From Ophthalmolycus amberensis (taxonomy: Eukaryota > Chordata > Actinopteri > Perciformes > Zoarcidae), in assembly GCA_024529925.1 (NCBI GenBank), contig JAFEUB010000313.1, forward strand, positions 455,001 to 519,000: a DNA stretch of 64,000 bases. The letters run 5' to 3'. The position numbers were made by a program, and so were the translations under genes. Every line of letters begins with the position of its first letter. Positions within the stretch are counted from its first letter, which is position 1. This document shows positions 22,000-33,200 of the stretch, in pieces. The notes below the pieces were generated by a model that did not search any database, was not told the origin of the DNA, and was given only the letters and a program-made list of their open reading frames with translations.

Positions 22000-23168
22000 T
22001 CGTTGCCTTTATTTGGTCACATCGTCTTCATCATATTATTTAAAAATATATATATATTCTTAAATATTATTTATGCTTTTTAAACATTTTTCTGACATAC
22101 AGCATATTTTGCAATGAACAAAATAAAAATGTTAACAAGTTACATGATTTTTTTGTAATTTCATTGTCATTTCAGATAAAACGAAATGTGTATTATAAGT
22201 ATTTATAAAGCAGCTTTCAGACAAATCTGAACAGCAAATGAAAACGCAGTGAATCTAAAAGACTAATATACCCAAAATACAACAAAATGTTAATGAACTG
22301 AAAATGTTACAGTTAATGAACTGTAAAATAGATAAATAAAACTCATGTTACTTGTTGTTCTCAGAGCAGCAGGCAGGCCGTGTGTTTCAGTAATTAGGAA
22401 CAATGAGCTGAGTAGAAACGTGAAAATAAATGCCATTTAAACAGTTTCTATCAACCGGATCAGAGTTGAGTTCCACCGTTATGTTCCAACACAATCTGGG
22501 ATTCATGGAATATTATTTCAGGACTTTGAATTGAAATTTTCCAGGTTGACCAGAAATCTTCTTGTAATAATACATCATGTGAAAATAAGCAGAATTAAAA
22601 CAATTATTCAAATAAAAACAAGAACTCTGTGATGATGAAGAAAAAAGATCAAAATGAAAAAACAACGATGAGCTTTCCTGTTCTGTTGCTTCTGTTTCTA
22701 CTCCAGAGAAACAACGTCGTCTTCTTCTTGAACAGTTTTCCATGAATCGCATCATCAGACATGAAGACCAGACACACGATGTTTGATGATCAGAACCAGA
22801 CCTGATCATCTGAAATACATGAACATGTTTGTTAAGCACAGGAGCTCAGACACTGTTGGTCTTTGTGTGGTTTTGTTCATTTCTATGAAGCATTGCAGGA
22901 CAGAAGTTCGTGAACACACTAAACAGATTGAGAGTCTGGATTTGTGTTGAAGACCAGCAGGATTACGAGATGTTCCTTCAGTGAGGTCTTTGAAAAATGA
23001 CTCATCACACGAGAAACCGGTGACCGAGGGTGAAAGGTTTGAGAAGAACTCCAGAACGCTGACTAAGCTGTAAGATGAACAGCTGTCAGGTGGGTAAAGA
23101 GAGAAGGTTGTTCAATGAACTCATTAACATAAACAGCTCGACACAATTCATGCAAATAAAAAACAGGT
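22000..23168. other. AT-rich intergenic sequence, nothing recognised
   Basis: Lies between the adcy8 3' end and the 15-bp minisatellite. No open frame, RNA gene or repeat family recognised. Confidence 0.5.
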
Positions 23169-26100
23169 GTCTAGTCTTAATGCATCTAGTCTTAATGCAG
23201 CTAGTCTTAATGCATCTAGTCTTAATGCAGCTAGTCTTAATGCATCTAGTCTTAATGCATCTAGTCTTAATGCATCTAGTCTTAATGCATCTAGTCTTAA
23301 TGCATCTAGTCTTAATGCATCTAGTCTTAATGCGTCTAGTCTTAATGCGTCTAGTCTTAATGCATCTAGTCTTAATGCAGCTAGTCTTAATGCATCTAGT
23401 CTTAATGCGTCTAGTCTTAATGCAGCTAGTCTTAATGCGTCTAGTCTTAATGCGTCTAGTCTTAATGCAGCTAGTCTTAATGCATCTAGTCTTAATGCAG
23501 CTAGTCTTAATGCATCTAGTCTTAATGCGTCTAGTCTTAATGCGTGTAGTCTTAATGCGTCTAGTCTTAATGCGTCTAGTCTTAATGCATCTAGTCTTAA
23601 TGCATCTAGTCTTAATGCAGCTAGTCTTAATGCATCTAGTCTTAATGCATCTAGTCTTAATGCGTCTAGTCTTAATGCAGCTAGTCTTAATGCATCTAGT
23701 CTTAATGCATCTAGTCTTAATGCAGCTAGTCTTAATGCGTCTAGTCTTAATGCGTCTAGTCTTAATGCATCTAGTCTTAATGCAGCTAGTCTTAATGCAT
23801 CTAGTCTTAATGCGTCTAGTCTTAATGCGTCTAGTCTTAATGCAGCTAGTCTTAATGCGTCTAGTCTTAATGCGTCTAGTCTTAATGCAGCTAGTCTTAA
23901 TGCATCTAGTCTTAATGCAGCTAGTCTTAATGCGTCTAGTCTTAATGCGTGTAGTCTTAATGCGTCTAGTCTTAATGCGTCTAGTCTTAATGCATCTAGT
24001 CTTAATGCATCTAGTCTTAATGCAGCTAGTCTTAATGCATCTAGTCTTAATGCATCTAGTCTTAATGCGTCTAGTCTTAATGCAGCTAGTCTTAATGCAT
24101 CTAGTCTTAATGCATCTAGTCTTAATGCATCTAGTCTTAATGCAGCTAGTCTTAATGCATCTAGTCTTAATGCGTCTAGTCTTAATGCGTCTAGTCTTAA
24201 TGCGTCTAGTCTTAATGCATCTAGTCTTAATGCATCTAGTCTTAATGCATCTAGTCTTAATGCAGCTAGTCTTAATGCATCTAGTCTTAATGCGTCTAGT
24301 CTTAATGCGTCTAGTCTTAATGCGTCTAGTCTTAATGCATCTAGTCTTAATGCATCTAGTCTTAATGCAGCTAGTCTTAATGCGTCTAGTCTTAATGCGT
24401 CTAGTCTTAATGCGTCTAGTCTTAATGCAGCTAGTCTTAATGCATCTAGTCTTAATGCATCTAGTCTTAATGCAGCTAGTCTTAATGCGTCTAGTCTTAA
24501 TGCGTCTAGTCTTAATGCATCTAGTCTTAATGCAGCTAGTCTTAATGCATCTAGTCTTAATGCGTCTAGTCTTAATGCGTCTAGTCTTAATGCAGCTAGT
24601 CTTAATGCGTCTAGTCTTAATGCGTCTAGTCTTAATGCAGCTAGTCTTAATGCATCTAGTCTTAATGCAGCTAGTCTTAATGCGTCTAGTCTTAATGCGT
24701 CTAGTCTTAATGCGTGTAGTCTTAATGCGTCTAGTCTTAATGCGTCTAGTCTTAATGCATCTAGTCTTAATGCATCTAGTCTTAATGCAGCTAGTCTTAA
24801 TGCATCTAGTCTTAATGCATCTAGTCTTAATGCGTCTAGTCTTAATGCAGCTAGTCTTAATGCATCTAGTCTTAATGCATCTAGTCTTAATGCATCTAGT
24901 CTTAATGCAGCTAGTCTTAATGCATCTAGTCTTAATGCGTCTAGTCTTAATGCGTCTAGTCTTAATGCATCTAGTCTTAATGCATCTAGTCTTAATGCAT
25001 CTAGTCTTAATGCATCTAGTCTTAATGCAGCTAGTCTTAATGCATCTAGTCTTAATGCGTCTAGTCTTAATGCGTCTAGTCTTAATGCGTCTAGTCTTAA
25101 TGCATCTAGTCTTAATGCATCTAGTCTTAATGCAGCTAGTCTTAATGCGTCTAGTCTTAATGCGTCTAGTCTTAATGCATCTAGTCTTAATGCAGCTAGT
25201 CTTAATGCATCTAGTCTTAATGCATCTAGTCTTAATGCATCTAGTCTTAATGCATCTAGTCTTAATGCAGCTAGTCTGAATGCATCTAGTCTTAATGCAT
25301 CTAGTCTTAATGCAGCTAGTCTTAATGCATCTAGTCTTAATGCATCTAGTCTTAATGCAGCTAGTCTTAATGCATCTAGTCTTAATGCATCTAGTCTTAA
25401 TGCATCTAGTCTTAATGTATCCAGTCTTAATGCGTCTAGTCTTAATGCGTCTAGTCTTAATGCATCTAGTCTTAATGCATCTAGTCTTAATGCATCAAGT
25501 CTTAATGCATCTCGTCTTAATGTATCTAGTCTTAATGCATCTAGTCTTAATGCATCTAGTCTTAATGCGTCTAGTCTTAATGCGTCTAGTCTTAATGCGT
25601 CCAGTCTTAATGCGTCCAGTCTTAATGCGTCTAGTCTTAATGTGTCTAGTCTTAATGCGTCTAGTCTTAATGCATCCAGTCTTAATGCGTCCAGTCTTAA
25701 TGCGTCTAGTCTTAATGCATCTAGTCTTAATGCGTCTAGTCTTAATGCGTCTAGTCTTAATGCGTCTAGTCTTAATGCGTCTAGTCTTAATGCGTCTAGT
25801 CTTAATGCATCTAGTCTTAATGCATCCAGTCTTAATGCGTCCAGTCTTAATGCGTCTAGTCTTAATGCATCTAGTCTTAATGCGTCTAGTCTTAATGCGT
25901 CTAGTCTTAATGCGTCTAGTCTTAATGCGTCTAGTCTTAATGCATCTAGTCTTAATGCGTCTAGTCTTAATGCGTGTAGTCTTAATGCATCCAGTCTTAA
26001 TGCGTCTAGTCTTAATGCATCTAGTCTTAATGCATCTAGTCTTAATGCGTCTAGTCTTAATGCGTGTAGTCTTAATGCGTCCAGTCTTAATGCGTCTAGT

Positions 26101-26392
26101 CTTAATGCATCTAGTCTTAATGCATCTAGTCTTAATGCGTCTAGTCTTAATGCGTCTAGTCTTAATGCATCTAGTCTTAATGCATCTAGTCTTAATGCGT
26201 CTAGTCTTAATGCGTGTAGTCTTAATGCATCTAGTCTTAATGCGTCCAGTCTTAATGCGTCTAGTCTTAATGCGTCTAGTCTTAATGCATCTAGTCTTAA
26301 TGCATCTAGTCTTAATGCGTCTAGTCTTAATGCGTGTAGTCTTAATGCGTCCAGTCTTAATGCGTCTAGTCTTAATGCATCTAGTCTTAATG
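23169..26392. repeat. 15-bp minisatellite TCTAGTCTTAATGCA, ~215 copies
   Basis: Unit TCTAGTCTTAATGCA with a few variant positions (GCATC, GCGTC, GCAGC, GCGTG, GCATCC). Order of variants shows higher-order duplication: the rare GCGTG variant at about 23541, 23946 and 24711 is followed each time by nearly the same series of variants, with spacings of 405 and 765 bp (27 and 51 units). From about 25400 the unit mix changes (more TCCAG). Because 15 is a multiple of 3 and the unit lacks stops in several frames, frames of more than 1000 codons appear on both strands; they are not genes. Confidence 0.97.
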
Positions 26393-26410
26393 AAAGACTG
26401 GACGACATGG

Positions 26411-26434
26411 TTAGGGTTAGGGTTAGGGTTAACC
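26411..26434 (+). repeat. Short interstitial telomeric repeat (TTAGGG)3
   Basis: Three TTAGGG units plus TT, preceded by GG and followed by AACC, 18 bp after the end of the 15-bp minisatellite. Very short, so possibly chance or a repair scar. Confidence 0.85.
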
Positions 26435-27184
26435 AGCAGCACAAACAACCAGACAGGAAGCAGATCAATCTGGTGTTCAGTCTCATTGGTGAGATGATTC
26501 AATTCATTTGTCTTTAATTCATCAGCTCCACATGTTGGAGAGTCAGACTTCATGGTTCTCGTCACAGCGACGCGCATGAAGAAGCAGTTTTAGGTTCAGA
26601 TATCTGCAGTGGAAGCTCAGCTGGTAGTGACTGCGACCAGTGGTGCCTCCGTCTGAACCTTTAGTCTCAGACGTGTGATGATAGAAAGGGAACACGAGCC
26701 TCATGCAGCGAGTACAAACGTCCACCAGGTGGCAGGAGAAGCTCAGTCAAACACACCGAGCTGGTTCTCTGCCTCAAGAGCAGACGCAGGAACATGTGGC
26801 CCCATCTCTGACCCTTCACCCTGAGGCCCTTAGACCCTGAACCCTCATGGACTAAACCTGCTTCACCTGGTGGGTGGTTTCAGTGTGAGGGGCGGAACAC
26901 GTCTGAGAGAAAGACCCTCGAACACGGGACGATCTGACCGTGAGGCAGAACTAAACCCTCACGCACTCTGCTGGAACGCGTCTCAAAGTCTGTGAGTGTT
27001 GAGGAAATATTCTCTAACGTAACTAAAAAAAGACGTTTTATGAGGACGCTCATCGTCAGAACATAATATTATTTACAGTGTAAACTTATCCAGCATGAGC
27101 GCTGTGAGGCCAAAGAGAAGTATTCACTATTTTATTGTTAACATCTGTTTTCTGTTCTAAATAGAACAAAGTGACAAACTGACA
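26435..27184. other. Intergenic, nothing recognised
   Basis: Unique-looking sequence without gene or repeat evidence between the telomeric motif and the CCAAT-box array. Confidence 0.4.
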
Positions 27185-27190
27185 GGTGCT

Positions 27191-27325
27191 CCCTGATTGG
27201 CTGGCTCCTCCCTGATTGGCTGGCTCCTCCCCGAGTGGCTGGCTCCTCCCTGATTGGCTGGCTCCTCCCTGATTGGCTGGCTCCTCCCTGATTGGCTGGC
27301 TCCTCCCTGCTCGTTGAGGGATTGG
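27191..27325. promoter_or_regulatory. Tandem CCAAT-box (NF-Y-like) array, 19-bp period
   Basis: CTGATTGGCTGG recurs every 19 bp with ATTGG at 27196, 27215, 27253, 27272 and 27291. The unit at 27234 is degenerate (GAGTGG), and a separate ATTGG lies at 27321. CTGATTGGCT is a strong match to the NF-Y binding consensus (inverted CCAAT). A TATA box follows 23 bp later. Confidence 0.7.
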
Positions 27326-27347
27326 ACTCACCTGTCGGGAGTCGACA

Positions 27348-27355
27348 TATATAAA
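27348..27355 (+). promoter_or_regulatory. TATA box TATATAAA downstream of the CCAAT array
   Basis: TATATAAA on the + strand, 23 bp after the last ATTGG and 53 bp after the last full repeat. This spacing is typical of CCAAT/TATA promoters and would put a start near 27380. No recognisable gene follows, so an LTR remnant or a non-coding transcript is possible. Confidence 0.4.
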
Positions 27356-28164
27356 CTGGTCATTTCTGTGTAATCTGTTTGTTTCTACGACATTCTACAA
27401 TCACATCATGTTTCTAAAGGAAGCCCGTTACGTCACATCATACTTTATACATAAGTTATGTTCTTGTGTGGTGGATTACAATCATTCGTCACTCGTCTGT
27501 ATCGTAGTGCATTTCATTCAGTGACAGCGGTGACGTTTGTCCCTTAGTCTCTAAAAGGAAGTCCACATGAAGCCCCTCAGGGACCTGATGAATTGTGGAC
27601 TTGTGGACTTCTTGAGCACGTTCTCTTTAAGTCTTCAAGTGCGGTGAAATCCACGAGGTCACAAGGGTGTGAAGGAGGCTTCTTAAGGACTTAGGAAAGG
27701 ACACGGGACTCAAACCTGGCAGACGTCTCTGATGTGGAGAAATGTTCAGATACTGAACCCTGAGTGCTCTTCACAAGTTGTTTCTTAATATAAACTTAAA
27801 CGTATTGAAACCTCGTGAGAAATATTCATTATCAAGGTTGGATTAAAAACATAAAATAGAAATATAATGTAGATCAAGCAGCAAACACGGAATGGGGCAC
27901 TTTGAGAATAAATATCTCTTTTGAAATGATGCATCTGCAGCAAAAACAAAAATGTAGGTTTTACTGACCAAACTATAAATCTCCTATATTAAATATAGAA
28001 CAAGAAGGAGGAAGAGGAGGAGGAAGAACTTTCAACATCAACTATATTTACAATAAACTACTTCTCCATCGTGCCACTGCTGGAAACTCCTCCTTGTTCT
28101 GAGAGGGGTCCTGAGGGACCTGCAGCACAGGGGTCTTCACCCTCCGTCCACAAAACAGAAGAAA
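27356..28164. other. Intergenic, nothing recognised
   Basis: No gene or known repeat seen between the TATA box and dispersed repeat copy C. Confidence 0.4.
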
Positions 28165-28936
28165 AATGATCATAAAATATCTACGTGTAAAAGCATTTTT
28201 TAAAAACACCTCTAAGGTGTTTAAAGACTCTGGTAACTGAGAACCGATGAAGTCATCGCCCCACTGCGTGCGCGCTCTTCTCAGAGTCTTTCGTAACACA
28301 AAACTCACCATCCAGATGTTCTCGTGTTTTAATCTCATATTGCAAAGTGACGCTGAGCAGCAACTCCACCTCGTCCTTCGTCCACATCGGAGTCTATTGT
28401 CAAGTTTTCGGCGTGGCACCAAATATCGAATTCTTAGAAATGATTAGCTTTTGCTTGACTGTCTGTTAACAGACATATACCGTAAATAAGAAGTGGACGT
28501 AGTCGTCGTGACGTCACCCGTTGGATCGTGGACTGATGTTATGAAGCCTTGAGTTCGGTATTTATGTCGTCGCCATCTTGTTTTTTTGCAACCAGTGAAC
28601 AGGAAGTGACCATATCTGGACTGAGGAGGAGTGATGTGGAGACCTGTCAATCACTGTGTAGCCCCGCCCTAAAGCATCCCCTGCTTTATGGTCTGTGTGA
28701 CTCTAAATGGACCATAATGTGCTAAATGAACATCATGCTGTATTGAAGAAGACTTGAAACTAGAGATTGAGACCATAAACTTATGTTTACAATGTTTACT
28801 GAGGTAATAAATCAAGAGAGAAGTAGAGTCATTTTCTCATAGACTTCTATACAACCAGAGGAGTCGCCCCCTGGTGGACACTAGAGAGAATGCAGCTTTA
28901 ACACATGAAGCTTTGGCTTCACTTTAAAGAACCAGA
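28165..28936 (-). mobile_element. Dispersed repeat family copy C (long form)
   Basis: Nearly identical over ~770 bp to copy E at 43195. The - strand order is CCACCAGGGGGCGA (28864-28877), the conserved core, AAGATGGCGACGAC, a TCTGTTAACAGACA palindrome, and a distal part ending ATTTTATGATCAT. This long form shows the element extends well beyond the core found in the other copies. Confidence 0.88.
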
Positions 28937-28949
28937 GGAGTCGCCCTCC

Positions 28950-30282
28950 GTCACTCGCCTGTAAATATCGCCGAAGGAGAATCAGCTCGCTGAGCATGCT
29001 TAGAATCTTCCTCTCTGGTATTCGTTGACGTCGCATTTATCGCCACCTACTGGTCCGGTGGTTGGTGTCGGGTTTTGTGTCCCAGTGTGGACGGAGATAT
29101 TTTATAAAACGAAGGTCGTGTGGACAGAATCTAGAAGAACAGTTTGTTTCATGGAATATCTTCATTAGTGTAGAAGGGACTCACAGCCTCTTTCCCTGTC
29201 ACAGAATGTCTACCGTCCCATACAGGCTAATAACATCCCGTCCGTTTGATTGACAGTCCTTCTGTGAACGTCCTCCCACTCTCCCATCTGTCTCCTATAA
29301 GCACCGGTGAAAATAAAGACATCACCGAGGAATGAATCAGCAGATGAAACCGATCGACTCGGAGCATCCGGCCACCACCACGGTGACAAACTCTTTGTGC
29401 TCACCGGGAATCGATTTGTGTTTCTCTCGTCTGCCTCCCTCCAATGGATTTTCTGTTAGACGTGAAGGAGGAAGAGGAGGAGGAGGAGGAGGAAACAACG
29501 GGAGATGCAGAGACGTGGAGAATGGGGTTGCCATGGAGACCACTGGCATGTTGGGGATGGGGGGGGCAGTGTGTGCGTGTGTGTAGAACTGTATAGAGTG
29601 CATGCTTTTTGTGAGGCTGTTAGATTCTCTTTCGATTTCAGATATTCGACCAGAGACAGAAACATTCTGATGAACTGAAGAACAACAGGAAACAGGAAAT
29701 GAGTAAAACACAGATATGTATGAATACATATACTGTATGTGTATATATATAATGGATGTGTATGTATATATATGTGTGTGTGTTATTTCTAGGAGGCAGG
29801 ATTGACTTTGCAGCATCTTCATCAGCAGCGTTGGTGGAGACAGACAGCATCAGGTGTCTCTGTGTGGACGTTAGTGAAATAGTGGAATACACTTTCATGA
29901 CAAACTGATTCTAAAGGTTTGTCTCATCGAGAAAGTTTGTCTCGTACGTTTGTCCGACGTTTGTCTCGTAAGAAACAGCTGCTGGAAAATGAACTGAGAT
30001 CTGTTTTCATGTTGGACCGGTGCTCGACATCACGCGTCACAAAGTGTTGTGAAGCGACACGTTGTCCTGACTTAAGATCTTTTGTTGAATCAAAACTTAA
30101 TGACATGAAAGAAATGAACAGATTTAACTTCTTCATTTTTCTTTCTGTCTTTTCCATTAAGATTGAAGTTACATTAAAATGAGTGAAAGTGAAGCTCATC
30201 ACAGACTGGAGATGTGGAACAAATAGAAACAATATCATGAAACAGTTAGTTTATATCGTTGGGTTTCAGTAAAGACCCAGCT
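28950..30282. other. Intergenic with simple TA/TG tract
   Basis: Contains a mixed TATATG/TGTG tract near 29730-29785 and a GGA run near 29466-29495. No gene seen. The 28940-29110 part resembles degraded transposon ends, but I cannot name it. Confidence 0.35.
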
Positions 30283-33200
30283 GTCAAGGAGACCTCTGTT
30301 AATGTGCTGGAGACCTCTGTTAATGTCCAGGAGACCTCTGATAATGTCCCGGAGACCTCTGATAATGTCCTGGAGACCTCTGTTAATGTCCTGGAGACCT
30401 CTGTTAATGTCCAGGAGACCTCTGTTAATGTCCAGGAGACCTCTGTTAATGTCAAGGAGACCTCTGTTAATGTCCAGGAGACCTCTGTTAATGTCCTGGA
30501 GACCTCTGTTAATGTCCCGGAGACCTCTGTTAATGTCCAGGAGACCTCTGTTAATGTCCCGGAGACCTCTGATAATGTCAAGGAGACCTCTGTTAATGTC
30601 CCGGAGACCTCTGTTAATGTCAAGGAGACCTCTGTTAATGTCAAGGAGACCTCTGATAATGTCAAGGAGACCTCTGATAATGTCAAGGAGACCTCTGATA
30701 ATGTCCTGGAGACCTCTGATAATGTCAAGGAGACCTCTGTTAATGTCAAGGAGACCTCTGATAATGTCCTGGAGACCTCTGATAATGTCAAGGAGACCTC
30801 TGTTAATGTCCCGGAGACCTCTGATAATGTCAAGGAGACCTCTGTTAATGTCAAGGAGACCTCTGTTAATGTCCTGGAGACCTCTGTTAATGTCCCGGAG
30901 ACCTCTGATAATGTCAAGGAGACCTCTGTTAATGTCCTGGAGACCTCTGTTAATGTCCCGGAGACCTCTGATAATGTCAAGGAGACCTCTGTTAATGTTC
31001 AGGAGACCTCTGTTAATGTCCCGGAGACCTCTGATAATGTCAAGGAGACCTCTGTTAATGTCCAGGAGACCTCTGTTAATGTTCAGGAGACCTCTGTTAA
31101 TGTCCAGGAGACCTCTGTTAATGTCCTGGAGACCTCTGTTAATGTCAAGGAGACCTCTGTTAATGTCCTGGAGACCTCTGTTAATGTCCCGGAGACCTCT
31201 GTTAATGTCAAGGAGACCTCTGTTAATGTTCAGGAGACCTCTGTTAATGTCCCGGAGACCTCTGTTAATGTCCAGGAGACCTCTGTTAATGTTCAGGAGA
31301 CCTCTGATAATGTCCAGGAGACCTCTGTTAATGTCCTGGAGACCTCTGTTAATGTCCTGGAGACCTCTGTTAATGTTCAGGAGACCTCTGTTAATGTCCA
31401 GGAGACCTCTGTTAATGTCCTGGAGACCTCTGTTAATGTCCAGGAGACCTCTGTTAATGTCCAGGAGACCTCTGTTAATGTCAAGGAGACCTCTGATAAT
31501 GTTCAGGAGACCTCTGTTAATGTCCAGGAGACCTCTGATAATGTCCCGGAGACCTCTGTTAATGTCCAGGAGACCTCTGTTAATGTCAAGGAGACCTCTG
31601 ATAATGTTCAGGAGACCTCTGATAATGTCCCGGAGACCTCTGTTAATGTCAAGGAGACCTCTGTTAATGTCCTGGAGACCTCTGATAATCTTCAGGAGAC
31701 CTCTGATAATGTCCTGGAGACCTCTGTTAATGTCCTGGAGACCTCTGATAATGTCCAGGAGACCTCTGTTAATGTCCAGGAGACCTCTGTTAATGTCAAG
31801 GAGACCTCTGTTAATGTCCCGGAGACCTCTGATAATGTTCAGGAGACCTCTGTTAATGTCCCAGAGACCTCTGTTAATGTCCCGGAGACCTCTGTTAATG
31901 TCAAGGAGACCTCTGTTAATGACCTGGAGACCTCTGTTAATGTCAAGGAGACCTCTGTTAATGTCCTGGAGACCTCTGTTAATGTCAAGGAGACCTCTGT
32001 TAATGTCAAGGAGACCTCTGTTAATGTCCTGGAGACCTCTGTTAATGTCAAGGAGACCTCTGTTAATGTCAAGGAGACCTCTGTTAATGTCAAGGAGACC
32101 TCTGTTAATGTCAAGGAGACCTCTGTTAATGTCCTGGAGACCTCTGATAATGTCAAGGAGACCTCTGTTAATGTCCCGGAGACCTCTGATAATGTCAAGG
32201 AGACCTCTGTTAATGTCAAGGAGACCTCTGATAATGTCAAGGAGACCTCTGTTAATGTCCCGGAGACCTCTGATAATGTCAAGGAGACCTCTGTTAATGT
32301 CAAGGAGACCTCTGATAATGTCCTGGAGACCTCTGTTAATGTCAAGGAGACCTCTGATAATGTCCTGGAGACCTCTGTTAATGTCCCGGAGACCTCTGAT
32401 AATGTCAAGGAGACCTCTGTTAATGTCAAGGAGACCTCTGTTAATGTCCAGGAGACCTCTGTTAATGTCCTGGAGACCTCTGATAATGTCAAGGAGACCT
32501 CTGTTAATGTCCTGGAGACCTCTGTTAATGTCAAGGAGACCTCTGTTAATGTCCAGGAGACCTCTGTTAATGTCAAGGAGACCTCTGTTAATGTCAAGGA
32601 GACCTCTGTTAATGTCAAGGAGACCTCTGTTAATGTCCTGGAGACCTCTGATAATGTCAAGGAGACCTCTGTTAATGTCCTGGAGACCTCTGTTAATGTC
32701 CCGGAGACCTCTGATAATGTCAAGGAGACCTCTGTTAATGTTCAGGAGACCTCTGTTAATGTCCCGGAGACCTCTGATAATGTCAAGGAGACCTCTGTTA
32801 ATGTCCCGGAGACCTCTGTTAATGTCCAGGAGACCTCTGTTAATGTTCAGGAGACCTCTGTTAATGTCCAGGAGACCTCTGTTAATGTCCTGGAGACCTC
32901 TGTTAATGTCCCGGAGACCTCTGTTAATGTCAAGGAGACCTCTGTTAATGTTCAGGAGACCTCTGTTAATGTCCCGGAGACCTCTGTTAATGTCCCGGAG
33001 ACCTCTGTTAATGTCCAGGAGACCTCTGTTAATGTTCAGGAGACCTCTGTTAATGTCCAGAAGACCTCTGTTAATGTCCTGGAGACCTCTGTTAATGTCC
33101 CGGAGACCTCTGTTAATGTCCTGGAGACCTCTGATAATGTCCTGGAGACCTCTGTTAATGTCCCGGAGACCTCTGATAATGTTCAGGAGACCTCTGTTAA

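Noticed and set aside
23148..26577. Open frames of 360-1116 codons on both strands
   Set aside because: They are translations of the 15-bp minisatellite; a unit length divisible by three without stops keeps several frames open at once.
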